Shown piece after piece: positions 1 to 8,849 of a stretch of 64,000 nucleotides of DNA. Location: the NCBI RefSeq assembly GCF_000280905.1, contig NZ_ALAP01000015.1:186001-250000 (forward strand), in the 5' to 3' direction. This DNA comes from Streptomyces sp. AA1529. GTDB lineage: Bacteria > Actinomycetota > Actinomycetes > Streptomycetales > Streptomycetaceae. The notes under the pieces are model-generated. The model was given only the letters and a program-made list of their open reading frames with translations, had not been told where the DNA came from and ran no database searches. Positions within the stretch are counted from its first letter, which is position 1. The number at the start of each line of letters is the position of its first letter. The position numbers and the translations under genes are program-made.

Positions 1-687
1 GTCGGGGGTGCGCACCCGTGCGAAGCCGATGGAGTTGTGCTCGATGAACTCCCGCACCGACATGTCGGCCATCAACTGCCCGCGGCCGATGACGATGAGG
101 TGGTCGGCGGTCTGGGCCATCTCGCTCATCAGATGGCTGGAGACGAACACCGTCCGGCCCTCGGCGGCGAGCTGCCGCATCAGGTTGCGGACCCACAGGA
201 TGCCCTCCGGGTCCAGGCCGTTGACCGGCTCGTCGAAGAGCAGCACCTGCGGGTCACCGAGCAGCGCCGCGGCGATGCCCAGCCGCTGGCCCATGCCCAG
301 CGAGAACCCCTTGGAGCGCTTCCGGCCGACGTCCTGCAGTCCCACCACGCCCAGCACCTCGTCGACCCGGCGGGCCGGGATGCCGGAGAGCTGGGCGAGG
401 GAGAGCAGGTGGTTGCGGGCGCTGCGCCCGCCGTGCACCGCCTTCGCGTCGAGGAGCGCGCCGACCTGGCGGGGAGCGTTGGGCAGCCCGCGGAAGGCGT
501 GGCCGCCCACGGTGACCTGGCCGGACGTCGGTGTGTCCAACCCCAGGATCATGCGCATCGTGGTCGATTTCCCGGAGCCGTTGGGCCCCAGGAATCCGGT
601 CACGGCTCCCGGCCGTACCTGGAAGGACAGGTTGTAGACGGCCGTCTTGGCGCCGTAGCGCTTCGTCAGGCCGTACGCCTCGATCAT
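1..687 (-). CDS. ABC transporter ATP-binding protein (3' end outside window)
   Basis: Nucleotide-binding subunit of an ABC-2 type (drug/antibiotic-export-like) transporter; it would hydrolyse ATP at the inner face of the membrane. The start is ATG at 687 (MIEAYGLTKRYG). Walker A (GPNGSGKST) lies near residues 34-42, and the signature FSLGMGQRLGIA, Walker B (LLFDEPVNGLDPEG) and switch histidine (VFVSSHLMSEM) follow in order. About 229 residues are visible; the C-terminus and presumably its own permease lie beyond base 1. It is very similar to the complete ATPase at 1707-2750, including a 59-bp identical stretch, so the two look like tandem paralogues. The substrate cannot be told. Confidence 0.93.
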   Translation of the reverse strand, partial: MIEAYGLTKRYGAKTAVYNLSFQVRPGAVTGFLGPNGSGKSTTMRMILGLDTPTSGQVTVGGHAFRGLPNAPRQVGALLDAKAVHGGRSARNHLLSLAQLSGIPARRVDEVLGVVGLQDVGRKRSKGFSLGMGQRLGIAAALLGDPQVLLFDEPVNGLDPEGILWVRNLMRQLAAEGRTVFVSSHLMSEMAQTADHLIVIGRGQLMADMSVREFIEHNSIGFARVRTPD

Positions 688-910
688 CCTTTGCCCCTGG
701 ACGCAGTTCGGGGCTCGTTCGCCCCCGGACATGGGCTAGGAGGCTACGGGGCGGGGAATCGGTTCCCTACGGCGCCCCCTGGCAGCGCGCACGCCCCTGG
801 CCGGGCGCCCTCCCGCAAGGCGCGCATACCCGCCCGCAGCGCGCACGCCGGGGACAGCGCACGCCGGGGCGACGCGCACCCGGGTCCGGCGGGGCGACGC
901 ACCTCCGGGC

Positions 911-933
911 CCGGTGGCCGGGCCGGCCACCGG
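911..933 (-). terminator. Hairpin just after the ABC permease
   Basis: Perfect 9-bp inverted repeat (CCGGTGGCC / GGCCACCGG, 5-nt loop) beginning 7 bp past the stop of the permease at 940-1710. There is no U-tract, as is usual for Streptomyces terminators. It would separate this ABC pair from the downstream ABC ATPase gene at 1-687. Confidence 0.55.
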
Positions 934-939
934 CGGGGC

Positions 940-1710
940 TCAGGCGTCGCGCTTCTTGAGGACGAGGAAGCCCGCCAGTAGTGCGGCGGCCGTCCAGGCC
1001 ACCATGATCAGCAGCCCTTCCCAGGGCCCGTACGGCCGGTTCAGGGTGTCCGGCACCACGGCCATCACCGTCGTCCCGGCCTGGTCCGGGAGGTACTGGC
1101 CGACCTTCTTGGTCGCCTCGACGTTGCCCAGGATGTTCGAGATCAGGAAGAAGAACGGCATCAGGATCGCGAACGCCAGCAGCGGGCTGCGCAGCACGAA
1201 GGTGATCCCCACGGCGAACATCGCGATCAGCGCCATGTAGAGGCCGCCGCCGACCACCGCGCGCAGCACGCCCGCGTCGCCGATGCCCACCCCGTGCGAG
1301 CCGAGCAGCGCCTGGCCGAGGAAGAACGCGCAGAAGCTGGTGACCATCCCGACGACCAGGACCAGCGCCCCGGCGATCAGCACCTTGCTCCACAGGAACG
1401 TGCCCCGCTGCGGAACCGCGGCCAGCGAGTTGCGGATCATGCCGGTGCTGTACTCGGCCGAGACGATGAGCACACCGAACGCGATCATGGCGAGCTGCCC
1501 GATGCCCATCCCCGCGAAGCTGGTGTAGGTGGCGTCGAACGTCATCCGCTCCGAGCCGGACATGTCGTCGAAGGTGGACGCGGTCACCCCGCAGATCAGG
1601 GCCCCCAGGCCGACCGAGACGAGCAGCGCGGTGGCCAGCGTCCAGACGGTGGAGCGGACGGAGCGGACCTTGGTCCACTCGGACTTGAGTACCCGCGTGC
1701 TGTGGCTCAT
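940..1710 (-). CDS. ABC-2 type transporter permease
   Basis: Integral membrane partner of the ATPase encoded immediately upstream (1707-2750). The 256-residue product starts MSHSTRVLKSEWTKVRSVRSTVW, the typical soluble amphipathic N-terminus of ABC-2 permeases that begin with a 'KSEWTK' motif. Six hydrophobic segments follow (for example around LATALLVSVGLGALICG, LAMIAFGVLIVSAEYSTGMI, LVVGMVTSFCAFFLG and LLIMVAWTAAALLAGFLV). The start overlaps the ATPase stop in ATGA, so the pair is translationally coupled. A role in export of a small molecule or peptide is inferred from the family; the substrate is unknown. Confidence 0.92.
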   Translation of the reverse strand: MSHSTRVLKSEWTKVRSVRSTVWTLATALLVSVGLGALICGVTASTFDDMSGSERMTFDATYTSFAGMGIGQLAMIAFGVLIVSAEYSTGMIRNSLAAVPQRGTFLWSKVLIAGALVLVVGMVTSFCAFFLGQALLGSHGVGIGDAGVLRAVVGGGLYMALIAMFAVGITFVLRSPLLAFAILMPFFFLISNILGNVEATKKVGQYLPDQAGTTVMAVVPDTLNRPYGPWEGLLIMVAWTAAALLAGFLVLKKRDA

Positions 1711-2750
1711 CCTCGGCGCCCCTTCCGGTCCTGCCAGTCCTCGCCCCACGCCGGAGGCGGCTGGGCCGGGCCCGGAGGGCTCTGCGTGCCGTCCGGAGGC
1801 GGCGCCGTCCCCTCCTGCGGCACCGGCGCCGGGGGCGCGCCGCCGGGTGCGGCGGCGTGGTACTCGACGCTCTGGGCCGTCAGCCGCATGAACGCCTCCT
1901 CCAGGGAGGCCCGCTGGGTGCTCAGCTCGTGCAGCACCACGCCGTGCTCGGCGGCCAGTTCGCCGATCCGGGGTGCGTCTCCGTCGTCCACCTCCAGGGC
2001 GCCCTCGGCACCCGGTGCCGGACGCAGCCCGGCCTCGGTGAGGAGGTCCCGCATCCGCTCCGGCTCCGGGGTGCGCACCCGGACGTGGGTACGCGAGTTC
2101 TCGGCGATGAACTGCGACATCGAGGTGTCCGCCAGCAGCTTGCCCTGGCCGATGACGATGAGGTGCTCGGCGGTCTGGGCCATCTCGCTCATCAGATGGC
2201 TGGAGACGAACACCGTCCGGCCCTCCCGGGCCAGCTGCTGCATCAGCGTGCGGATCCAGTGGATGCCCTCCGGATCCAGCCCGTTGACGGGTTCGTCGAA
2301 CATCAGGATGCGCGGATCGCCCAGCAGTGCCGCCGCGATCCCCAGCCGCTGCCCCATGCCCAGGGAGAACCCCTTGGGCCGCTTGCGCGCCACCTCCCGC
2401 AGGCCCACCATCTCCAGCACCTCGCCGACCCGGCGCTCGGGGATGCCGTTGGACTGCGCCAGGCACAGCAGGTGGTCGTGGGCCCGGCGCCCGCCGTGGA
2501 CGCCTTTGGCCTCCAGCAGCGCGCCGATGCTGTGCAGCGGCTCACGCAGCTCCGGGTAGCGCTTCCCCTCGATCCGGACGTCCCCCCGGGTCGGCTCGTC
2601 GAGCCCCAGCACCATGCGCATCGTCGTCGACTTGCCCGCGCCGTTCGGGCCCAGGAATCCGGTGACCGTACCGGGACGGACGGTGAAGCTGAGGCCGTCG
2701 ACGGCCAGCTTGTCACCGTATCTCTTGGTGAGATCCCGCAACTCGATCAT
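1707..2750 (-). CDS. ABC transporter ATP-binding protein
   Basis: Complete 347-residue ATPase that should power the permease at 940-1710. ATG at 2750 gives MIELRDLTKRYGDKLAVDGL. Walker A GPNGAGKST is near residues 34-42, the ABC signature is FSLGMGQRLGIAAAL, Walker B is ILMFDEPVNGLDPEG, and the H-loop is VFVSSHLMSEM. A ~50-residue proline/glycine-rich tail follows the ATPase core, longer than in most family members. Gene order and the 4-bp overlap with the permease indicate a two-gene operon. Likely an orthologue of the SCO5394-type system (from memory). Confidence 0.93.
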   Translation of the reverse strand: MIELRDLTKRYGDKLAVDGLSFTVRPGTVTGFLGPNGAGKSTTMRMVLGLDEPTRGDVRIEGKRYPELREPLHSIGALLEAKGVHGGRRAHDHLLCLAQSNGIPERRVGEVLEMVGLREVARKRPKGFSLGMGQRLGIAAALLGDPRILMFDEPVNGLDPEGIHWIRTLMQQLAREGRTVFVSSHLMSEMAQTAEHLIVIGQGKLLADTSMSQFIAENSRTHVRVRTPEPERMRDLLTEAGLRPAPGAEGALEVDDGDAPRIGELAAEHGVVLHELSTQRASLEEAFMRLTAQSVEYHAAAPGGAPPAPVPQEGTAPPPDGTQSPPGPAQPPPAWGEDWQDRKGRRG

Positions 2751-2883
2751 TCTTCGACGCTAAGGGCCGCCCCCCGCTCCCGCCACTCGTGCGCATTATC
2801 CGCACATCATCCGCACACGCGAAACGCATCACTCCGGAGTCGGCCGGACGGCGGTGTGCCGCGTGTCGTAGAGGCACACACAC

Positions 2884-2932
2884 GCCGCGCGGGGCCGGCG
2901 GGGCTGCTGGAACCCCACCGGCCCCGCGCGGC
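2884..2932 (-). terminator. Strong hairpin downstream of filP
   Basis: Twenty-base-pair stem with one mismatch (arms 2884-2903 and 2913-2932, 9-nt loop) about 80 bp past the filP stop, in the gap before the ABC operon that reads in the same direction. It is the only strong structure in the 261-bp gap 2751-3011 and is probably the filP terminator. Confidence 0.65.
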
Positions 2933-3011
2933 GGGAACGGCGGACGGGCACGTCGTACGGCCGCGTCACGCAGCGGACGCGGCGGAGGACGGCGCCCCCC
3001 GGCGCGGACGC

Positions 3012-3965
3012 TCAGCGGGACTGCTGAGCCGGCACCGAGCGGCCCGCGGCCTCCTCGTCGGTGGCTTCCTCGGCGCCGGGCTGACCCGCGGCCGCCACGG
3101 CCGCGCCGGTGAGCGTGGCCAGCATCTCGCGCACGTTGGTGAGCTGCGCGTTGATGCTGTCGCGGCGGTTGGTGAGGGCGGCCAGCTCGCGCTCGGACTC
3201 GCTGCGCACCCGGTCGGCCTTCGCGTTGGCGTCCGCCACGATGTCCTCGGCCTGGCGCTGCGCGGTCTCGACGGTCTGCCGGGCGCGCCGCTCCGCGTCC
3301 GTGCGCAGCTTCTCGGCCTCCAGCCGGAGCTGCTCGGCGCGGTGCTCGATCTCGGCCAGCCGCTTCTCGGCCTTGGCCTGCCGGGAGGCGAGGTCGCGCT
3401 CGGACTGCTCGCGCCGCTTGGCGAGGTTCGTCTCGAAGTCCGCGGCGGCCTGGGCCGCCTTGGCGCGGGTGTCCTCGAAGAGCGAGTCGGCTTCCTCGCG
3501 CTTGGACTGCGCGTCCTTCTCGGCCTCGCTGCGCAGCGAGGCGGCCTCGGTCTTCGCCTTGTCGACGATGCCCGAGCCCTCTTCCTCGGCCTTCGCCTTG
3601 CGCTCGGCGGCGAACGCCTCGGCGTCGTTGCGCACCTGCTGGGCGGCGCCCTCGGCGAGCTCGCGGTGCTGCTCGGCGGCGCGACGGGCCTCCTCACGCA
3701 GGTCCTTGGCCTCTTCCTCCGCGAGCCGGAGGATCTTCTCGACACGGGCGCCCAGCCCGGCGTACGACGGCTCCGAGTCGTTGACCTGAGCCTGGGCATT
3801 CTGCGTTTCGAGGTGCAGCTCCTCGATGCGCTTTTCCAGAGAGGTGATACGGGCCAGGGCGCTGTCACGGTCGGCGACGAGCTTCGTGATGCGGTCGTCC
3901 ACCTGCCCGCGGTCGTAGCCACGCCGCACGAGCTCGAAGCCGAAGGGGGAGGAAGTGTCGCTCAT
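3012..3965 (-). CDS. filP: FilP-like intermediate-filament coiled-coil protein
   Basis: Cytoskeletal coiled-coil protein. In S. coelicolor FilP (about 310 aa) forms filaments behind the hyphal tip, gives mechanical stiffness and interacts with DivIVA and Scy. This product has 317 residues. A short N-terminus with VRRGYDRGQVDDRI (residues ~13-26), shared with Scy's MRGYDRYEADDH, is followed by almost uninterrupted Glu/Arg/Ala-rich coiled coil to about residue 290 and an acidic tail (GAEEATDEEAAG). It lies directly downstream of scy on the same strand (125-bp gap), the conserved order in Streptomyces. Older annotations call it a cellulose-binding protein; nothing in the sequence supports that role. 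Confidence 0.93.
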   Translation of the reverse strand: MSDTSSPFGFELVRRGYDRGQVDDRITKLVADRDSALARITSLEKRIEELHLETQNAQAQVNDSEPSYAGLGARVEKILRLAEEEAKDLREEARRAAEQHRELAEGAAQQVRNDAEAFAAERKAKAEEEGSGIVDKAKTEAASLRSEAEKDAQSKREEADSLFEDTRAKAAQAAADFETNLAKRREQSERDLASRQAKAEKRLAEIEHRAEQLRLEAEKLRTDAERRARQTVETAQRQAEDIVADANAKADRVRSESERELAALTNRRDSINAQLTNVREMLATLTGAAVAAAGQPGAEEATDEEAAGRSVPAQQSR

Positions 3966-4077
3966 GGGGTTCCTGTCGAGTCAGACGGGTTATCAGACGG
4001 GGGAGTGATAGAGGGAATCCTAGGGGCCGAAGCGGCGTGTCATCGAGCTTATGCGGGTTTGATCTGGAGAATGTGCC

Positions 4078-4122
4078 CTCGTTCGAGTGGCTAACTCTCC
4101 GAACTCTTGCCACTCGAACGAG
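4078..4122. repeat. Inverted repeat straddling the scy stop codon
   Basis: Perfect 14-bp arms CTCGTTCGAGTGGC (4078-4091) and GCCACTCGAACGAG (4109-4122) with a 17-nt loop. The scy stop codon (4091-4093) lies at the edge of one arm, so the last scy codons fold into the hairpin. It sits between scy and filP, which read in the same direction, and could attenuate or uncouple transcription between them, or protect an mRNA end. Confidence 0.6.
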
Positions 4123-7100
4123 TTGTACCAGCGCCAACGCCCGCTGTCACACCACCCTTTGCGCCGGTGTCACGTCCACTCTTCCGGCCGGACCCCCCGT
4201 TACGCCCCGACCCGGAACCCGAGCCGGAGCCGCCCCCCGAGCCGGAAGCGGAATCCTCCTCGGAGTCCGGTCCGGAGTCCGCCCCCGCCGCTGACGCCGC
4301 CCCCGGCGTCTCGAACGACTCCAGCGCCTCCAGCACGTCCTGTACCCGGGAGATCTCCGCGTTGATGTCCTCCTGACGGCGCATCAGCACATCCAGCTCC
4401 TGCTGCCCCGTCTCGACCGTGTGCCGGGCCTCCTCCGAGGCCTCCTCCCGCATCCGCTCGGCCTCCTGGAGCATGGCGGCCTTCTTCTGCTCGGCCTCCT
4501 TCAGCAGCCCCTCGGCCTTCCGGACGGCGGCGATGCGCACCTTGCCCGCCTCGGCATCGGCGTCCGCACGCACCTCCTCGGCCTTCTTCCGCGCCTCGGC
4601 GAGCTGCTCCTCGGCGGCCGCCACCAGCTTGTCGCACCGCTCGCCCGCCGACTGCATCGCCTCGGCGGCCTCCCGGCGGGCCCGCTCGTGCAGCTCCTCG
4701 ACCTCCGCCTCGACGCGGGTGCGCAGCTCCTCGGCGCGCTCCCGGATCGCGCCGGAGTCGCTGCGCGCCTCCTCCAGCATGGTGTCCGCGTCCGAGCGCG
4801 CCTTCTCGACCAGCTCCCGGCCCTCGGCCTGCGCCTCGGTCACCAGCCGGTCGGACTCCCCGCGCGCGGCACCGACCATCGAATCCGCCTGCTCCTCCGC
4901 GGTGGCCTGCGTGCGCAGCGCCTCCTCCTGGGCCTTGGCGAGGAGCTGGTCGGCCTGCTCGGCGGCCTCGGCGCGCTTCTTGGCGGCCTCCTCGCGTGCC
5001 TCGTCCCGCAGCCGGTCGGCCTCCGTACGGGCCTCCTCGGCGATCCGCTCGGCCGCGGCGTGCGTCTCCTCGCTGAACCGCTCCGCCTTCGCCCGCAGCT
5101 CGGCGTCGACCCGCTCGGCCTCGGCGCGGGTCTCCTGGCTGTACCGGTCGGCGCCGGCATGGGCCTCGGCGCTGTACCGGTCGGCGCCGGTGCGGGTCTC
5201 CGTGCTGTACTGCTCCGCCTCGCCACGCGTGCGGTCCGCCTCCTGCCGGGCCTCGGCGAGGAGCTGGTCGGCCTGCTCGGCGGCCTCGGCGCGCTTCTTG
5301 GCGGCCTCCTCGCGCACCTCGTCCCGCAGCCGGTCGGCCTCCGCGCGGGCCTCCTCGCTGCCGCGCTGCGCGTCGGCACGGGTGCGCTCGGCCTCCTCCG
5401 CCGCCTCCGAGACCGTGCGCTCGGCCAGCGACTTGGCCGCGTCGGCCTCCTCCTGCGCCTCGCTGCGCAGCGTCTGCGCCGCGAGTTCGGCCGCCGACCG
5501 CAGCCCGGCGATCTCCTCCTCGGCCTCCTCGCGCAGGCCCGCGACCGAGTCCCGCACCTGCTGGGCCGTCTCCTCGGCCGACGCGACGAGTTCGGCAGCG
5601 CGCCGCTCCGCCTCCTCCGTCAGCCGCTCGGCCTCCTCCTGGGCCTCGGCCACCCGTTTGCGGGCCGCCGCCAGCAGCTCCTCGCTCTGCTCGCGGGCCG
5701 CCGTGCGCTCCTGGTGCGCCTCCTCGCGGGCGGAGGTCAGCAGCTCCTCGGCCTCGCGCCGGCGCCGGGCGGCCTCCTCCTGGGCCGCGCTCAGCGCCTC
5801 GGCGGCCTCCGTGTTCGTCCGCTCGGCCGCCGCGTCCGCCTCGGCGCGCACCCGGTCGGCCGTCGTCCTGGCCTCCTCGCGCAGCCGCTCGGCCTCCGCC
5901 GTCGCCTCGCTGCGCAGCTGGACGGCGACCGACTCGCCCTCCGCGCGGGCCTGCGAGGCATCCGAGGCAGCCTCGGTGCGCAGCCGCTCCGCCTCCTCCT
6001 CGGCCTGCTCGCGCAGCGTGCGCACCCGCTCCGCCGCCTCGCTGCGCAGCCGCTCGGTCTCGGTCCTGGCCTCCTCGCGCAGCCGCTCGGCCTCGGTGCG
6101 GGCCTCGACGAGCCCGGACTCGGCCTCCGCCAGCCTGGCCTCGGCCTCCTCGCGCAGCCGGGTCAGCTCCGCCTCGGTCTCGGCCTTCCGCTCGCGGACC
6201 GCCTCCTCGGCCTCCTCGCGGGTGCGCCGGGCGGCCTCGTCCGCCTCGGTGCGCGCCTGCTCGGCGTGCTCCTCGGCCTCGGTACGCGTCTCCTCGGCCT
6301 CCGTACGGGCCCGCTCCAGCGCCTCCTCGGCCTGGGTGCGCAGCGCAGTGGCCCGCTCGATCGCCTCCGTGCGCACGCGCTCGCTCTCCGTGGCGGCGTC
6401 GGTGCGCGTCTCCTCGGCGTCCGCCTTGGCCTTGCCCAGCAGCTCCTCGGCCCGGTTGGCGGCCTCCTCGATCTGCTGGACGGCGTCGCGGCGGGCCTCG
6501 CCGCGGATCTTCTCGCCCTCCTCGACCGCCTCGGCGCGCAGCTGCTCGGCCTCGCCGCGCAGCCTGCGGGCCTCCTCCTGGAGCTCGACCGTCTTGGCCC
6601 GGTACTCCTTGGTGTCGTCCTTGGCGGCGCCCTTGAGCTCCGCGGCCACGTCGTGCGCCTCGGCGCGCAGCCGGTCGGCCTCCTCCTCGGCCTCCCGGCG
6701 CAGCCGCTCCGCCTCCTCGGCGGCCGACTTCGTGGTGGCCTGGGCCTCCTCCGAGGCACGGTTGAGGACGTCCTCGGCCGTGCGGGCCGCCTCGGCGAGC
6801 TGGTTCGCGGACTCCTCGGCCGTGGTGGTGCGGGCCTTCTCGCGGGCCTCCGCGATCAGCCGCTCGCCCTCGGCCCTGGCGTCCTCGCGCGCCTGCTCCG
6901 CCTCGGCGGTGATGGCCTCGGCGTCCTTGGTGGCCTGGCCCACCAGCCGGGCCACCTCCGCCTTGGCGGTGCGGGTGCGCTGCTCGTTGACCGACTCGGT
7001 GTCGCTGAGCCGCTTGCCCGCCTCCTCCTCGGCCTCCTGGAGCTTCTCGGCGGCCTGCTCCCGGGCCTCGCGCAGGGCCTCCTCGGCCTCCCGCATCCGC

Positions 7101-7879
7101 TCCTCGGCGCCGCGCATCAGCTCGGCGGACTCCCGGCGGCTGCTCTCCACCTCCCCGGCGGTGGAGCTGCGCAGCTGCTCGGCGTGGTCGGTGGCCTCCT
7201 GCGCCTGGGTCGAGGCCGCGGTCAGCAGCCGCTCGGCGTCGGCGCGGGCCCGCCGCAGGATCGACTCGGCTTCGCTGCGGGCCTGCTCGGCCTCGGTGGT
7301 CAGCCGCTGCCGCGACTCCTCCGTCAGCCGCTGCGCCTCGGCGCGCGCCTGGGAGAGCGCCTGCTCCGACTCGGCGCGGGTCTCCTCCATCAGCCGGCGG
7401 GCCTGCTGCTCGGTGCGGGAGCGGAGCTGCTCGGCCCAGGCCACGTTCTCGTTGACGTGGGTCTCCACCGTCGCGCGGCGGTCGGCCAGCTCCTGGTCGA
7501 GCTGCTGGCGGCGGCGTACCGCCTCGGCGTGCAGCTCGGCCTCCAGCCGGGCCTGCTGCTCGGCCTGCTCCTGGAGCACCCGCTGGGTCTGGGCGCGCGC
7601 CTCGCGCAGCTCGCGTTCGGCGTCGGCGCGCATCTGGTCGGCCTGGAGCTGGGCGTTGCGCAGCAACTGCTCGGCCTGATGGGAGAGATTGTCGTACCCC
7701 GCCGGGCGCGTGGCCAGGGCGCGGCGCGCCTCGTGCAGCTTGGCGCGCAGCACTTCGACCTGGTAGCCGAGGTCGTCGGCATGCTCGACGGCCTTCTCCC
7801 GCTCCTTCTTCAGCCGCTCCATCTCGGCCTCGAACTGCGAGAGGTGATCGTCAGCCTCGTAGCGGTCGTAGCCCCGCAC
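4091..7879 (-). CDS. scy: Scy polarisome scaffold coiled-coil protein
   Basis: Very long coiled-coil scaffold. Scy (about 1,326 aa in S. coelicolor) organises the tip-organising centre, recruiting DivIVA and FilP and controlling hyphal branching. This orthologue has 1,262 residues from a GTG start at 7879; the nearest upstream ATG is out of frame. MRGYDRYEADDH at the N-terminus is followed by a heptad-like segment (~residues 12-50) and then ~1,100 residues of Ala/Glu/Arg-rich 11-residue (hendecad) repeats. Seven clear consecutive hendecads run from YSTETRTGADR to LRDEAREEAAK. The tail, from about residue 1,210, is Gly/Ser-rich and disordered. The gene is slightly shorter than the S. coelicolor one, as expected for a repeat protein that gains and loses units. 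Confidence 0.93.
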   Translation of the reverse strand: MRGYDRYEADDHLSQFEAEMERLKKEREKAVEHADDLGYQVEVLRAKLHEARRALATRPAGYDNLSHQAEQLLRNAQLQADQMRADAERELREARAQTQRVLQEQAEQQARLEAELHAEAVRRRQQLDQELADRRATVETHVNENVAWAEQLRSRTEQQARRLMEETRAESEQALSQARAEAQRLTEESRQRLTTEAEQARSEAESILRRARADAERLLTAASTQAQEATDHAEQLRSSTAGEVESSRRESAELMRGAEERMREAEEALREAREQAAEKLQEAEEEAGKRLSDTESVNEQRTRTAKAEVARLVGQATKDAEAITAEAEQAREDARAEGERLIAEAREKARTTTAEESANQLAEAARTAEDVLNRASEEAQATTKSAAEEAERLRREAEEEADRLRAEAHDVAAELKGAAKDDTKEYRAKTVELQEEARRLRGEAEQLRAEAVEEGEKIRGEARRDAVQQIEEAANRAEELLGKAKADAEETRTDAATESERVRTEAIERATALRTQAEEALERARTEAEETRTEAEEHAEQARTEADEAARRTREEAEEAVRERKAETEAELTRLREEAEARLAEAESGLVEARTEAERLREEARTETERLRSEAAERVRTLREQAEEEAERLRTEAASDASQARAEGESVAVQLRSEATAEAERLREEARTTADRVRAEADAAAERTNTEAAEALSAAQEEAARRRREAEELLTSAREEAHQERTAAREQSEELLAAARKRVAEAQEEAERLTEEAERRAAELVASAEETAQQVRDSVAGLREEAEEEIAGLRSAAELAAQTLRSEAQEEADAAKSLAERTVSEAAEEAERTRADAQRGSEEARAEADRLRDEVREEAAKKRAEAAEQADQLLAEARQEADRTRGEAEQYSTETRTGADRYSAEAHAGADRYSQETRAEAERVDAELRAKAERFSEETHAAAERIAEEARTEADRLRDEAREEAAKKRAEAAEQADQLLAKAQEEALRTQATAEEQADSMVGAARGESDRLVTEAQAEGRELVEKARSDADTMLEEARSDSGAIRERAEELRTRVEAEVEELHERARREAAEAMQSAGERCDKLVAAAEEQLAEARKKAEEVRADADAEAGKVRIAAVRKAEGLLKEAEQKKAAMLQEAERMREEASEEARHTVETGQQELDVLMRRQEDINAEISRVQDVLEALESFETPGAASAAGADSGPDSEEDSASGSGGGSGSGSGSGRNGGSGRKSGRDTGAKGGVTAGVGAGTTRSSGKSSES
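4937..5314 (-). repeat. Internal 60-bp direct duplication in scy
   Basis: Positions 4937-4996 and 5255-5314 are identical over 60 bp. The offset is 318 bp (106 codons), and the surrounding codons encode two near-identical copies of a block containing EEAAKKRAEAAEQADQLLA. The offset preserves the reading frame, and the repeat explains how scy length varies by in-frame recombination. Confidence 0.8.
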
Positions 7880-8272
7880 TGCGCGGTCCCATCCGTCCCC
7901 TGGTAGTCGTGGAGATGATCCGAGCCCTCTCCCGGACTTGAGTGGACACGTCTCCCGGAAATGGTGTCAGATCATCGGCGGAACGTGGACCGAGCCCCCA
8001 GCCCGGAGATCTCCGTACGGGTGGGGAGGGCCCGCCCCGGCCAAGGGGCCACTCTACCGGGCCTGGAAGCCGACGTCAGTGGTCCGTTGGTGCTGCTGTG
8101 GTCCAGGGGGTACGGGGGCGGTGCGCCGGGCGTGGCGGAGTGTGACCGGACCGGAGCGCCGAGGGCCGCGGATCTCGGGGTCGCCGATCCCTCGGGGGCG
8201 GGCCGCGCCGTCGCCCGGACGGCGCGCGGTGCCCGGCCGGACCGGGGTCCGGTGCGCGTGGCGGGCCGGGAC
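7880..8272. other. Intergenic region upstream of scy (393 bp)
   Basis: The gap between the scy start and the stop of methylmalonyl-CoA epimerase, both on the minus strand. No convincing gene on either strand; the open frames here lack ribosome sites and family resemblance. It must hold the scy promoter and the epimerase transcript end. A GGGA element about 10 nt before the scy GTG is the only ribosome-site candidate seen. Confidence 0.6.
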
Positions 8273-8713
8273 TCAGTGCTCCCCGTCGCCGGGCGTCGCC
8301 GCGGTGACCAGTTCGGTGAGCACCCCGTGGCAGTCCTTGGGGTGCAGGAAGGTGATCCGCGAGTCCATGCTGCCCCTGCGGGGCTCGTCGTACAGCACAC
8401 GGACGCCCTTGTCGCGGATGGCCTCCGCCTCGCCGTCCACGTCCGCGGTGCCGAACGCGATGTGGTGGACGCCCTCGCCGTTCTTGGCCAGCCACTTGGC
8501 GACCGCCGAGTCCTCCCGGATGGGCTCCAGGAGCTGGAGGTAGGAGGCGCCCCCGTCGTCCGTGCCGTTGATCCGCAGCATGGCCTCGCGGACGCCCTGC
8601 TCCTGGTTGACCTCGGTGTGGAACACCTGGAAGCCGTAGGTGCGAGAGTAGAAGTCGACGGTGGCCTCCAGGTCCCGGCAGGCGATTCCGATGTGGTCGA
8701 TACGCGTCAGCAT
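8273..8713 (-). CDS. mce: Methylmalonyl-CoA epimerase
   Basis: Interconverts (2R)- and (2S)-methylmalonyl-CoA, linking propionyl-CoA carboxylation and methylmalonyl-CoA mutase; (2S)-methylmalonyl-CoA is also a polyketide extender. The 146-residue product starts MLTRIDHIGIACRDLEATV, the usual first strand of this vicinal-oxygen-chelate (glyoxalase fold) family. Metal-binding positions are the His in IDHIGIA, the His in GEGVHHIAFGTADV and the Glu near LTELVTAAT. An in-frame upstream ATG at 8770 would add 19 residues with no family match. It is divergent from the thiolase, with MeaB nearby, a conserved acyl-CoA metabolism cluster. Confidence 0.93.
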   Translation of the reverse strand: MLTRIDHIGIACRDLEATVDFYSRTYGFQVFHTEVNQEQGVREAMLRINGTDDGGASYLQLLEPIREDSAVAKWLAKNGEGVHHIAFGTADVDGEAEAIRDKGVRVLYDEPRRGSMDSRITFLHPKDCHGVLTELVTAATPGDGEH

Positions 8714-8849
8714 GGGGAACAGTGCAGCGCTCTCCGCGCGGTTACGCAACGTGCGCACGGTCACACTCACCGACCGGTGACCGCGGGCGGTACCGCTCAG
8801 TATCTTGAGTGGTAACCCTCGTTAACTTCCCCCCGGAAGGGAACTCCTC

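Noticed and set aside
4419..7906. Very long open frames on the plus strand opposite scy (over 1,000 codons)
   Set aside because: They are Ser/Ala/Arg- or Leu/Gly-rich shadows of the repetitive coiled-coil gene on the other strand; codon bias and synteny support scy on the minus strand.
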